In this document: positions 54,154 to 62,809 of the stretch, piece by piece
How positions within the stretch are numbered: position 1 is the stretch's first letter
How the letters are laid out: the number at the start of each line of letters is the position of its first letter
Source: Gordonia tangerina
GTDB taxonomy: Bacteria; Actinomycetota; Actinomycetes; Mycobacteriales; Mycobacteriaceae
Assembly: GCF_021556435.1 (NCBI RefSeq)
Contig: NZ_JAKGCU010000006.1
Span: forward strand, 124,001 to 188,000
Direction of reading: 5' to 3'
DNA: 64,000 nt
Program-made: the position numbers and the translations under genes
Notes under the pieces: model-generated
The model's input: the letters and a program-made list of their open reading frames with translations, nothing else
What the model was told of the DNA's origin: nothing
Database searches by the model: none

Positions 54154-55851
54154 GTGGCAGAGGAGAACTCGACCGAACCGGGCTCCCCCGGTGATCTGTC
54201 GGCGATAACCGACGATCGCGGGCCGGGCTCGGACTGGGAGTCCGCGGCGGCACTTGCCGCCGACACACGCCTCGATCGCACGCGGGTGCTGCCGAGTCGC
54301 ACCGACGTCGTCGTGCATGAGGCGTCGAACGTGGTGGGCGGTCCGGTCGGTCGACACGCGGCGGTCGGCCGCAGTCGGGCGTGGACACCGATCCGGGTGC
54401 TGTTCCTGCTGGCGCTGTGCGCGTTGGCGGTGAGCTGGTTCGGCAAGGCCAGTTGCCTCCAGCAGGCACCGGCCGACGAGAACTCCCCGGCCGGCACCGA
54501 ACTGCGGCTCGACTGGGACGATCAGCGCCAGTACACCAACCTCTGCTACTCGGATGTGATCGGGCTGTTCGGAGCCGAACGCCTCAATGAAGGCGCCTTC
54601 CCGTACCGCACCTTCTGGTACGAGCAAGGCCCCGACGGCCAGCAGATCAAGCGGTACATGGAGTACCCGGTCATCACCGGCATGTACATGTACGGCATGG
54701 CGACGGTCGCGCGCGCCTGGCTGTCGGCGCACGAGAAATGGGGTGTGCCTGCCGCTCTCGACGTCGTGCTGTTCTTCGACCTCGCGGCACTCGGACTCGC
54801 CCTGTTCTGGCTGGTCACCATCTGGGCCACCGCGCTCACCGCGCGCCGCCGTATCTGGGCGGCCTGGATCGCGGCACTCTCACCCCTGGTGGTGGTGCAC
54901 GCATTCACCAACTTCGACGCCATCGCCACCGCCATGGTTGCGCTCGCGGTTCTGTGTTGGGCTCGACGAAAGCCTTGGCTGGCCGGTCTTTTCATAGGGT
55001 TGGGCACGGCCGCGAAACTGTATCCAGTGCTGTTGCTGGGTGTGCTGCTCGTATTGTGTCTGCGCTCGGGGCGGTTACGGGAGTTCGCGCAAGCTGCGGC
55101 CACCGCCGTGCTGGTGTGGGTGGGCGTCAATCTGCCGATCCTGATCCTCTACCCGCAGGGCTGGTGGGAGTTCTTCCGCTACAACTCCGATCGCGCTGCC
55201 GAGAGCGACAGTCTCTATCGCGTGATCAGCTCCGCAGTCGGATTCCAGTGGAACGTCACGGTGCTCAACGTGGTCTCGCTGGGCCTGCTCGTGCTCGTCG
55301 CGCTCGGCGTCGGGGCCGTGGCGCTCGGTGCGCCACAACGACCTCGGTTGGCGCAGTTGGCGTTCCTGATGGTGGCCGGATTCCTGCTCGTGAACAAGGT
55401 GTGGAGTCCGCAGTACTCGCTGTGGCTGGTGCCGTTGGCGGTGCTCGCGATTCCGCACACTCGCTTGTTGTTCGCCTGGATGTTCGTGGACGCACTGGTG
55501 TGGGTGCCGCGGATGTCGTTGTATCTCGACGCCGACCGCCGCTGGCTACCCGACGAGTGGTTCACCGCGGTGATCGTGTTGCGCGCGCTGATGGTGATCG
55601 GGCTGTGCGCGGTGGTTTTGTGGCAGATCTGGCACCCGGCCGACGATCTTGTGCGCAATCCGCGTCGCGACGACCGCGACCCCGGGCCCGAGCATCTGCT
55701 GGATGACCCCGCCGGCGGTGTCCTCGACGGTGCCCCGGATCGATTCACTGTGCGCGGCGGACGTCGCCGCGCCGCCGTCGAGCCAACGCACAGCCCCGGT
55801 CCCCCGGCCCCGCCGGGCCCGGCGCCCGACCTCACGCCGACGGCACCCTGA
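54154..55851 (+). CDS. GT87-like polyprenyl-phosphate glycosyltransferase (Rv0051-like)
   Basis: The protein has 565 aa and about ten membrane helices. It is preceded by a 75-residue hydrophilic start and followed by a Pro/Arg-rich tail. TNLCYSDVIGLF and EYPVITGMYMYGMA are the first loop motifs, and HKVW-like VNKVWSPQYSLWLVPL the last. This is the arrangement of mannosyl/arabinosyl transferases that use polyprenyl-phosphate sugars. It starts (GTG) 13 bases after ponA1. The tail ends at a stop inside a repeat (see 55837). Confidence 0.85.
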   Translation: MAEENSTEPGSPGDLSAITDDRGPGSDWESAAALAADTRLDRTRVLPSRTDVVVHEASNVVGGPVGRHAAVGRSRAWTPIRVLFLLALCALAVSWFGKASCLQQAPADENSPAGTELRLDWDDQRQYTNLCYSDVIGLFGAERLNEGAFPYRTFWYEQGPDGQQIKRYMEYPVITGMYMYGMATVARAWLSAHEKWGVPAALDVVLFFDLAALGLALFWLVTIWATALTARRRIWAAWIAALSPLVVVHAFTNFDAIATAMVALAVLCWARRKPWLAGLFIGLGTAAKLYPVLLLGVLLVLCLRSGRLREFAQAAATAVLVWVGVNLPILILYPQGWWEFFRYNSDRAAESDSLYRVISSAVGFQWNVTVLNVVSLGLLVLVALGVGAVALGAPQRPRLAQLAFLMVAGFLLVNKVWSPQYSLWLVPLAVLAIPHTRLLFAWMFVDALVWVPRMSLYLDADRRWLPDEWFTAVIVLRALMVIGLCAVVLWQIWHPADDLVRNPRRDDRDPGPEHLLDDPAGGVLDGAPDRFTVRGGRRRAAVEPTHSPGPPAPPGPAPDLTPTAP

Positions 55852-55920
55852 TATCTGCCGACGGAACCCGCAATCCCGCCGACAGAACCCGGTGTCGCGT
55901 CGACAGCATCCCCGCGTGCC
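55837..55920 (+). repeat. 21-bp tandem repeat across a stop codon
   Basis: Four units of 21 bases (55837, 55858, 55879, 55900) start CCGACGGCACCC, CCGACGGAACCC, CCGACAGAACCC and TCGACAGCATCC. The gene's TGA at 55849-55851 lies in the first. Read in frame beyond the stop, the units give PTEPAIP, PTEPGVA and STASPRA. It is therefore either a coding repeat cut by a nonsense change or a repeat that spread over the 3' end. Confidence 0.7.
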
Positions 55921-55959
55921 TGCGTCGTCGTCGGTCCGGCCGACATTAGGCTCGGCGCT

Positions 55960-56331
55960 ATGGCACGTGGCGGCTCCCGGCGAGCGCGAGCGGGACGTAA
56001 ACGGCAGCGCCGAATGCGCCTCGCCGACAACGACCTGAGCCCGTTGCAGTGGCAGGAGATCAAGACCGCCTGGGGCGGATGCGCCTACTGTGGCCGCACC
56101 GACACCGTCCTCCAGCGTGACTGCATCCAGCCGCTCTCGGTCGGTGGACGCTACACCGAACTCAACGTGGTCCCCGCCTGCCGCTCCTGCAATGCCAGCA
56201 AGTGCAACACCGAGGTGACGTCCTGGATGCGTCGCAAAGGGCTCGACGAAGAGCTCTTCCTGCGGCGGCTGGTGATCATCCGCGCCTCCCGGGTCGTCGT
56301 GCCGGACCCACCGGCCGATGCGCTTCAGTAG
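55960..56331 (+). CDS. HNH-type nuclease domain protein
   Basis: A protein of 123 aa. The N-terminal 25 residues are strongly basic. CAYCG and CRSCN are the zinc cysteines of an HNH fold; DCIQPLSVGGRYTELNVVPA contains the core, but the first histidine of the usual DHxxP-type motif is replaced by Cys (RDCIQP). Metal-dependent DNA cleavage is thus uncertain. ATG 55960 has TAGGCT 7 bases upstream (leaderless). It may be a domesticated homing nuclease relative. Confidence 0.75.
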   Translation: MARGGSRRARAGRKRQRRMRLADNDLSPLQWQEIKTAWGGCAYCGRTDTVLQRDCIQPLSVGGRYTELNVVPACRSCNASKCNTEVTSWMRRKGLDEELFLRRLVIIRASRVVVPDPPADALQ

Positions 56332-56341
56332 GGTGCGATAC

Positions 56342-57340
56342 ATGGGTGACGTACAAGCGCTGGTGGCACATCAGGACGACGACGGCAACATCGACCTCGT
56401 TCATGAAACCGTCGAGGAGAGCTTCCTGCCCGACGGCGACGTCGAGATCGCCGTCGAGTACTCGGGCGTGAACTTCAAGGATGCGCTCGCGGTGTCCCCG
56501 AAAGGCGGTGTGGCCCGGTCATACCCGTTGATTCCCGGCATCGACCTCGCCGGCACCGTCCGCTCGAGCAGCTCGCCGCAGTTCTCCCAGGGTGATGTGG
56601 TGGTGGCCCATGGCTACGACATCGGTACCGGCCGCCACGGCGGCTACGCCGACACCGCACGACTGCCCGCTGACATGGTGGTCAAACTGTCCGGACTGTC
56701 GGCGAAGGATGCTGCGGCCATCGGCACCGCGGGCTTCACCGCCGCGATGAGCGTGGAGGCGTTGACCGCGCACGGCATCACCCCGTCCGACGGTCCGGTC
56801 CTGGTCACCGGGGCGACCGGCGGGGTCGGCAGTGTCAGTGTCGACCTGTTGGCCGCGGCCGGGTTCGAGGTGATCGCCTCCACCGGCAAGGCCGATGCCG
56901 CCGACCTGCTGCACACCCTCGGCGCCACCGAGATCATCGGCCGACTTCCCGAGGAGGGCGAGAAGGTCCGTGCGCTGGGCAAGACGCGGTGGGCGGCCGT
57001 CGTCGACTGTGTTGGCGGCGCCACTCTCGCCTACGCCCTGAGCACGCTGAAGTATGGCGGTGTGGTGGCCGCCTCCGGTCTGGCGGGCAGCGCCGACCTT
57101 CCGACGACCGTCCACCCGTTCATCCTGCGTGGCGTCACCCTCGCCGGCATCGACTCGGTACAGCTGCCGATCGTCAACCGCCGCGCAATGTGGGCCAAAC
57201 TCGAGGGCGAACTTCGGCCGCGTCACCTCGACGACGTGACCACCGATGTCGCGGTCACCGACCTACCCAAGTCCATCAAGACCATCCTCGCCGGTGGTGT
57301 CACGGGCCGTACCCGGGTCCTCGTCGCCGGCGAATTCTGA
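56342..57340 (+). CDS. AcuI/YhdH-type acryloyl-CoA reductase or quinone oxidoreductase
   Basis: The protein has 332 aa of the MDR fold without zinc. The family marker GVNFKDALAVSPKGGVAR (40-57) is followed by IPGIDLAGTV, GTAGFTAAMSVEAL, VTGATGGVGSVSVDLLAAAG (NADPH loop) and ILRGVTLAGIDSV. AcuI reduces acryloyl-CoA to propionyl-CoA; YhdH-type enzymes reduce quinones. ATG 56342 has TAGGGT 7 bases upstream (leaderless). The frame extends upstream without a start signal. Confidence 0.88.
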   Translation: MGDVQALVAHQDDDGNIDLVHETVEESFLPDGDVEIAVEYSGVNFKDALAVSPKGGVARSYPLIPGIDLAGTVRSSSSPQFSQGDVVVAHGYDIGTGRHGGYADTARLPADMVVKLSGLSAKDAAAIGTAGFTAAMSVEALTAHGITPSDGPVLVTGATGGVGSVSVDLLAAAGFEVIASTGKADAADLLHTLGATEIIGRLPEEGEKVRALGKTRWAAVVDCVGGATLAYALSTLKYGGVVAASGLAGSADLPTTVHPFILRGVTLAGIDSVQLPIVNRRAMWAKLEGELRPRHLDDVTTDVAVTDLPKSIKTILAGGVTGRTRVLVAGEF

Positions 57341-57381
57341 TCACGGGTTGGCGATGAACCCGCTCGGGTATCACTGAAGGC

Positions 57382-57789
57382 ATGCCAGATCGTGCCGAAC
57401 AAGTCTCCGATACCACCGCCGAAGCGGCCGGGAAGGTCTCCGAAGCCCTGGAGTACGTCGAACGGGCCCGTGGTCACCTGTACAGCTTCCATCAGCTGAT
57501 CGGACACGCCGATCTGGTGCTGGGCGAGGCGGTGGATGCCCTGCGTGCCGACGGCCACACCGACCTCGCGGACGCGCTCGAGACCGAGATGGTCGGGCGC
57601 AACGTGCTCAACGGACGGTGGACCTTTCAGGTCGTCGAAGAGTTCGACGACACCTACTGGTTGCCGTTCCGAGCGGCCGACCAGCGCGTGCGCGATGAGT
57701 TGATGGACGGTGTGCGGCACCTGCACGAAGCGCGGATGAAAGAACAACGCCGCACTCACGGCCACCCCGATCACACCGAGAATCCGTAG
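57382..57789 (+). CDS. Conserved hypothetical actinobacterial protein
   Basis: A 135-aa helical soluble protein. HLYSFHQLIGHADLVLGEAV and NVLNGRWTFQVVEEFDDTYW look conserved. I do not recognise a family with a known role. It is followed, 8 bases on, by the convergent GNAT gene. Confidence 0.65.
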   Translation: MPDRAEQVSDTTAEAAGKVSEALEYVERARGHLYSFHQLIGHADLVLGEAVDALRADGHTDLADALETEMVGRNVLNGRWTFQVVEEFDDTYWLPFRAADQRVRDELMDGVRHLHEARMKEQRRTHGHPDHTENP

Positions 57790-57797
57790 GGATTCGT

Positions 57798-58379
57798 CTA
57801 CCCGGAAATCCGCTCCATCAGGCCTGCCCTCGCCGCCGGCCAATCGTCGTCGGTCATCGCGTACTGCGCGGTCGTGCGCCACCCGTCCCCGAAGCGTCGG
57901 TGTTTGCGGAGCAGCCCTTCGAAGGTCGCACCCAGCTTGGCGATCGCCGCCCGCGACTGGGCATTGCGCTCGTGTGTGTGCCACACCAGCCGCACCGCGC
58001 CGCAGTCCTCGAAGGCGTGCCGCATCAGCAGGAACTTGGCCGTCGGGTTGATCGTCGTGCCCTGCACATCCTCGGCATAGAAGGTGTAGCCGATCGTGGT
58101 CGCCAGGTTGGTCGGGTCGATCTCGTAGTAGCTCGTCGACCCGACCAGGCGGCCGTCGGTGTTGTCGATGACGGCGTAGGCCACCCGATACGACGGGTCG
58201 GCGCGTGCGTTCTCCAGCCACCGTCGACTCGAGCCCGGGTCCGTCGGCACGCCCGGTACCCAGCGGAACCGATCGGGGTCGTCGACGATCTGTGCCAGCG
58301 CTTCGGCATCGTCGGACACCAACGGCCGCAGCGTCACCCGGCCCATGGACAGCGGTTCCGTGCCCAGCCAGGTGCTCAC
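57798..58379 (-). CDS. GNAT N-acetyltransferase (RimJ/RimL-like)
   Basis: The protein has 193 aa. LVSDDAEALAQIV and LVGSTSYYEID precede GTTINPTAKFLLMRHAFE, which is the acetyl-CoA-binding segment; LVWHTHERNAQSRAAIAKLG is the late motif of the RimJ/RimL group. The substrate is not evident. GTG start; it overlaps the upstream GT87-like gene by four bases, so the two are one operon. Confidence 0.87.
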   Translation of the reverse strand: MSTWLGTEPLSMGRVTLRPLVSDDAEALAQIVDDPDRFRWVPGVPTDPGSSRRWLENARADPSYRVAYAVIDNTDGRLVGSTSYYEIDPTNLATTIGYTFYAEDVQGTTINPTAKFLLMRHAFEDCGAVRLVWHTHERNAQSRAAIAKLGATFEGLLRKHRRFGDGWRTTAQYAMTDDDWPAARAGLMERISG

Positions 58380-59815
58380 GATGTCGTGACCAGGTCGGGT
58401 TCGGTCGGCCGGACCCGGCGACCGAAGGACGCCAGCGGTTCACGTAGCGGCGCCCGGACGAACGCGACGATCAGGTAGGCCAGCACCACCGCGTGCACCC
58501 ACACTCCCACGTTGACGCCGGTGATCACCCACCACTTCATCGGCGAACCGGACGTGTAGATCCCGAACAGCCGGAAGATGGTGGTGTCGAGGATGAAGTC
58601 GGCGATCAGATACGCGGCGATCACCGGCCACCGCACCTGAAGCAACACGAAGAACGGCAGAATCCACAACGTGTACTGGGGCGAGTGCACCTTGTGGAAC
58701 AGCATGAATCCGGCCAGCATCGATGCCGACACCCCGATCCAGGGGTAGACGCCGTCGCGCTGATACACCCGCCAGCCCAGGAACACCGCCAGCGCGAAGG
58801 CGGCGACGATCAGCATCGGCGACAAGAGTCCGACCAGTGTGTTGTAGGTGTCGTTCTGGCCGCCGGTGAAGTGACGCAGACCCCAGTACCAGATGGAGTT
58901 GGTGTCGACGTCGGCCTTGCGTTGGCCCTGGAACGACAGGGCCGCCCGCCAGCCCTCGAAACCGAGGACCATGAACGGCAACTGGATCGCGATCACGGTC
59001 AGGGTCGCGGCCACCGCCACCCAGGCCGCTCCCACCCAATCGAGCTTCCGGCGCAGCGGGGCCGCGCCGCCGGGGCCGGCCCCCGCGCCGTAGGTGAGGA
59101 CGTAGATGGCCAGCGGCAGTACGAAGAAGCCGGGATAGAGCTTCAGACAGAAGCCGATGCCCAGCAGGATCGCCGCCAGGATCGCCGCGGTCCGCACCGA
59201 CAGGCGACGTTCCCCGGTTCGCGGACTGATCGTCGAGCCCCACGCCATCACCGCCACCGCGCCGACCGCGGTCGCGACCACCGGCAGCTCCCAGTTGTGG
59301 AAGGCGTAGAGCACCAGGGGTGGGGTGGCCGCCCACAGCAGCACCCACCAGCGGGTCATCAACGCCAACATCACGGTGATCGCCAGCCCGAACGGCACCA
59401 GTAGCCACACCGAATGCTGGAAGAACTCGGTGTCGGTGTGCGCGCCGATCGCGCCCAGCCACATCAGCATCCCCGACAGCACCGGGTATTCGACGACGCC
59501 GCCGAACAGCTTGCCGTCCGGGGTGATGCCACCGTGGATGAACGGGAACACATGATTGTTGATGTCTCGGCCGATCCACAGGTACATCAGGTCGGAGTAG
59601 CAGGGGATCACCGCATCCGGGTCACCGACCGGCCAGTGCGAGCTGCGGCCCTCGTCGAGGAACGGGGCGCCGCCGCATTTGATCTTGACCTGATAGCTCC
59701 ACCACATCGTCAGGCAGGTGGCCAACAGGGAGACGACGAGGATGAGCGCCATCCGGCCGCGCCCGGCCAGCAACGCGTGACCGAAGCGCGCCGGCGCGGC
59801 GGGGGATGCGGACAT
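58376..59815 (-). CDS. GT87-like membrane glycosyltransferase, second copy
   Basis: The protein has 479 aa and about ten membrane helices. It shares the landmarks of the copy at 54154: CYSDLMYLWIG, EYPVLSGMLMW and HSPQYTLWILPF. It lacks the long hydrophilic N-terminus. It probably transfers a sugar from a polyprenyl-phosphate donor to an outer-face lipid or polysaccharide. ATG 59815 has TAGCCT 7 bases upstream (leaderless). Confidence 0.82.
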   Translation of the reverse strand: MSASPAAPARFGHALLAGRGRMALILVVSLLATCLTMWWSYQVKIKCGGAPFLDEGRSSHWPVGDPDAVIPCYSDLMYLWIGRDINNHVFPFIHGGITPDGKLFGGVVEYPVLSGMLMWLGAIGAHTDTEFFQHSVWLLVPFGLAITVMLALMTRWWVLLWAATPPLVLYAFHNWELPVVATAVGAVAVMAWGSTISPRTGERRLSVRTAAILAAILLGIGFCLKLYPGFFVLPLAIYVLTYGAGAGPGGAAPLRRKLDWVGAAWVAVAATLTVIAIQLPFMVLGFEGWRAALSFQGQRKADVDTNSIWYWGLRHFTGGQNDTYNTLVGLLSPMLIVAAFALAVFLGWRVYQRDGVYPWIGVSASMLAGFMLFHKVHSPQYTLWILPFFVLLQVRWPVIAAYLIADFILDTTIFRLFGIYTSGSPMKWWVITGVNVGVWVHAVVLAYLIVAFVRAPLREPLASFGRRVRPTEPDLVTTS

Positions 59816-59917
59816 GGCCTACAGGCTAAGTGGCGCCCGGCGCCCGACACCGGTCGGGCCTGGACACACGTGGCGCTCGTCGGCATCCGGCGGCCGGCGG
59901 TGCCGCATGACGGTGAC

Positions 59918-59985
59918 TGAAATCAGCTCCCTGAGCCTCGTCCGAGGGGATATCCCCTCGGACGACGCTCACGGAGCTGATTTCA
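59918..59985. repeat. Long perfect-core palindrome (cruciform)
   Basis: A 13-base arm (TGAAATCAGCTCC, 59918-59930) is matched by its inverse at 59973-59985. Between them a 26-base perfect palindrome without loop lies at 59939-59964. The whole 68-base structure lies between the GT87 start region and the PucR stop. It could end pucR transcription or be a binding site. Confidence 0.8.
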
Positions 59986-60035
59986 GGAGGCCTTGGCGTC
60001 CGTTGGGGTTTCCCGTGCTCATGACGACCCCGTGC

Positions 60036-61340
60036 TCATGACGACCCGGTGAGCACCACGGAACCCAGGATTTCGGCGACGTGCAGCGCCAGCTCGGTGT
60101 CCAGGCGGCGTTCGGACAGCGGCCGGCCCAATTCGTCGATGGCACGCCCGAGGCGGTACTTCACCGTGTTGCGGTGCATGTTCAGTTTCTCGGCGGTGGT
60201 CACATAGCTGTTGCCGGAACTCAGGAACGTGCGCACGGTCTCCCGCAGACGCGCGGCCGCGTCGGTATCGAGCGACAGCGGGCCGAGGACGTCGTGCACC
60301 CACCGTCGGGTGGCGTCGAGGTCTCGGGCCAGTACCGCAACCACCGCCATCCCTTCCACGTTGTGCCCGACGACGCTCATCGCCGGGTTGGTGGACACGA
60401 TGGCCACATGTTTGATGGCCTCGGCCTGATCGTGGCTGCTACGGAACCCGTCGGTGCCCGACGCGGGGGCGCCGAAAGCCACCCGCAGACCGGGCACTGC
60501 GGCGGTGACGGAGCGCAGCACCGCGTCATTCGTCGGGTCCACATCTGCGGGGGAACCGAACCAGACCCACGCCGTGCTGCGGTCCACGACGGTGAACAAC
60601 GGCGGTCGCACACACCCCAGCCGGCCGGCCATCTCTCGTGCCGTCGTCTCCAGCAATCCGGTGTCGTCGCTACCCGGGTTGGCGCGATCGATCCACAATG
60701 TCGCCGCAAGATGAGGTGGTTGCAGCGAGTAACCCGTTCGCAGTGCGAACTCGCCGGCCGTCAGGTCCTCGCCGCGCAGCACCTTGCCCACCATCGCCGA
60801 CACCACGGTGGCGTTCTGCTCCACCGAGAACCGTCGGCCCTCTTCGTGGATCTCCAGCACCACCCCGGTGATCCAGTCCACGTACTTGTGCATCCACCCA
60901 GACAGGTGATGCAACACGTGCAGTTGCATCTCCGGCGGACAGTCGAGTCCGCGGACCTCCTCGAACATGAACGCGAGCAGATCGTCGGACCCGAAGTGGT
61001 AGGCGCGCCGCAACGACGACGCCGGGATGCCGCGCTGCCCCAGCCGGTCGGCGTACTCGGTTGCCGCGGTGATGGGCTGCACGTGGTCGAGCGGGATGTC
61101 GTTGCGGATCATCTGCAGGATCGTGGTGATGTTGCCTTCTACGCTGGCGTGCAGCATGTCGAGCAGATCCGGTTCGGTGAGTTCGTCCATCCCGGCCTCG
61201 ATGGCCGCATTCATCGACGCGTTGATCTCGGCGAAGCGCGCCTGCAAACGGTCGCCCACCACGGCGACCAGACGATGCACTTCGGCCGCCTCTGGTGCAT
61301 TCGGCGAGACAAGACGACGCTGAAGCGACCCGCTGCTCAT
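60036..61340 (-). CDS. PucR/CdaR-type transcriptional regulator
   Basis: The protein has 434 aa. The N-terminal part is a helical sensor region (RLVAVVGDRLQARFAEINAS, AYHFGSDDLLAFMFEEVRGL). Then comes a GGDEF-like region (TVVDRSTAWVWFGSPADVD) and the C-terminal PucR helix-turn-helix (FLSSGNSYVTTAEKLNMHRN and TVKYRLGRAIDELGR). ATG 61340 overlaps the stop of the oxidoreductase gene by four bases. It is the last gene of the operon 64000 to 60036. Confidence 0.85.
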   Translation of the reverse strand: MSSGSLQRRLVSPNAPEAAEVHRLVAVVGDRLQARFAEINASMNAAIEAGMDELTEPDLLDMLHASVEGNITTILQMIRNDIPLDHVQPITAATEYADRLGQRGIPASSLRRAYHFGSDDLLAFMFEEVRGLDCPPEMQLHVLHHLSGWMHKYVDWITGVVLEIHEEGRRFSVEQNATVVSAMVGKVLRGEDLTAGEFALRTGYSLQPPHLAATLWIDRANPGSDDTGLLETTAREMAGRLGCVRPPLFTVVDRSTAWVWFGSPADVDPTNDAVLRSVTAAVPGLRVAFGAPASGTDGFRSSHDQAEAIKHVAIVSTNPAMSVVGHNVEGMAVVAVLARDLDATRRWVHDVLGPLSLDTDAAARLRETVRTFLSSGNSYVTTAEKLNMHRNTVKYRLGRAIDELGRPLSERRLDTELALHVAEILGSVVLTGSS

Positions 61341-62809
61341 CGCGCCCGCTTCAGGTCGGCGGCCATCGGCTCGCTCGGCCGGTCCAGTGCGTCGAGCAAA
61401 CCTTGATGTCGCAGCGCGGATCGGGCCGCATGCCATCCGCACATCCCATGGGCGCCCGCACCGGGCGGGGTGGCGGCCGAGCACAGATATACGCCTTCCA
61501 CGCCCGTCGCGTACGGGTTCGCCGCGACCCGCGGCCGGAAGATCAGCTGTGTGGGGGTGTTCGCGCCGGTGATGATGTCGCCGGCGACGTAGTTCGCGTT
61601 GTCGGCGGTGATGTCGGCGGTCGCGCGGATATGGGTGGCCACGATCCGCTCGCGAAAGCCAGGTGCGAACCGTTCGATCTGGTCGATGATCTGATGCCGC
61701 GCATCACCGCGGAACCCGGCCGGCACATGGGCGTAGACATCGACGGGATGGATGTCTCCCACCGAACGGTCGGGATCGGCGAGATATTGCTGGCCGACGA
61801 GGAGGAACGGCTCGTCCGGCATGCGCCCCTGCCACACGTCGTGTTCGGCGGTCACCACGGCGGCGGCGTCGCCGACCGCATGTACGGTGCCGGCCTGCCG
61901 CGCCGGCGCGAACGACCACGGCACGCCGCCGCGCACCGCGAATGCCACTTGGAAGGCCGCCGGGCCATGCCGATACCGGCGGTAGGCCCGGGCGATGCGC
62001 GCCGGCTGCCGCGTCCCCAGGATCGTCGCGGCGGCGGCGGGAGCGGTGTCGAGCAGGACGATGTCGGGATCGCCGAGGTCGTCGAGGCTCGAGACCGTCA
62101 CCCCGGTCTCGACCCGCCCGCCCAGCGATGTCAACAGCGACATCATCGAAGCCCCGATGGCCTGTGACCCACCCACCGCGACGGGCCAGCCGAAGCGATG
62201 CGCGGCGGTGCCCAACGCGGCCCCGATCGCCGACGACAGCGGCGTCGACAAGGGATGAAACGCATGCGCCGCCACCCCCGCCCACAATGCGGCCGCTTCA
62301 TCGGTGGAGAACAGGCGGCCCACCCAGGTCGCTGGGGGAGCGGCGAGGACACCGAACCGACCCAGCGCGATGGGATGGCGCGGCAGATGCAGCATCGGCT
62401 GCAGAAACTCGGTGGCGATCGCGTCGAACCGATCGGTGAGCGGGCCGAACACGCGCGCGTATCGGTCGCCGTCGACGCCGAGGCCCTGCGCCGTCGTCGT
62501 CACCGATCGGTGGACGGCAGCCCCGCGCCCGCCATCGAGCGGATGCGCGTACTGCACCGGCGGTAGTGCCCAACGCAATCCGTGAGCAGCGAGATCGAAT
62601 CGCCGGGTGAACGGGTTGTCGGTGGCCAGCGGATGAAAGCCCGAACACTCGTCGTGCAGCAGTCCAGGCACCGTGACCTGACCGGATCGGGTGCCACCGC
62701 CGGGCGTCTGCGCCGCCTCGAGGACGGTGACCGAGACGCCGGCGGCGGCCAGCGTGATGGCGGCAGCGAGCCCGTTCGGCCCGCTACCGACCACGACGCC
62801 CTGTGTCAT
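61337..62809 (-). CDS. FAD-dependent phytoene-desaturase-like oxidoreductase
   Basis: The protein has 490 aa. VVVGSGPNGLAAAITLAAAG (4-23) is the FAD-binding beta-alpha-beta motif, PGGGTRSG the following loop, and GVYLCSAATPPGAGAHGMCG the C-terminal FAD segment. This pattern belongs to the CrtI/pyridine-nucleotide-disulfide superfamily members often annotated as NAD(P)/FAD-dependent oxidoreductases. No carotenoid genes are nearby, so the substrate is open. It overlaps both neighbours by four bases. Confidence 0.85.
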   Translation of the reverse strand: MTQGVVVGSGPNGLAAAITLAAAGVSVTVLEAAQTPGGGTRSGQVTVPGLLHDECSGFHPLATDNPFTRRFDLAAHGLRWALPPVQYAHPLDGGRGAAVHRSVTTTAQGLGVDGDRYARVFGPLTDRFDAIATEFLQPMLHLPRHPIALGRFGVLAAPPATWVGRLFSTDEAAALWAGVAAHAFHPLSTPLSSAIGAALGTAAHRFGWPVAVGGSQAIGASMMSLLTSLGGRVETGVTVSSLDDLGDPDIVLLDTAPAAAATILGTRQPARIARAYRRYRHGPAAFQVAFAVRGGVPWSFAPARQAGTVHAVGDAAAVVTAEHDVWQGRMPDEPFLLVGQQYLADPDRSVGDIHPVDVYAHVPAGFRGDARHQIIDQIERFAPGFRERIVATHIRATADITADNANYVAGDIITGANTPTQLIFRPRVAANPYATGVEGVYLCSAATPPGAGAHGMCGWHAARSALRHQGLLDALDRPSEPMAADLKRAR

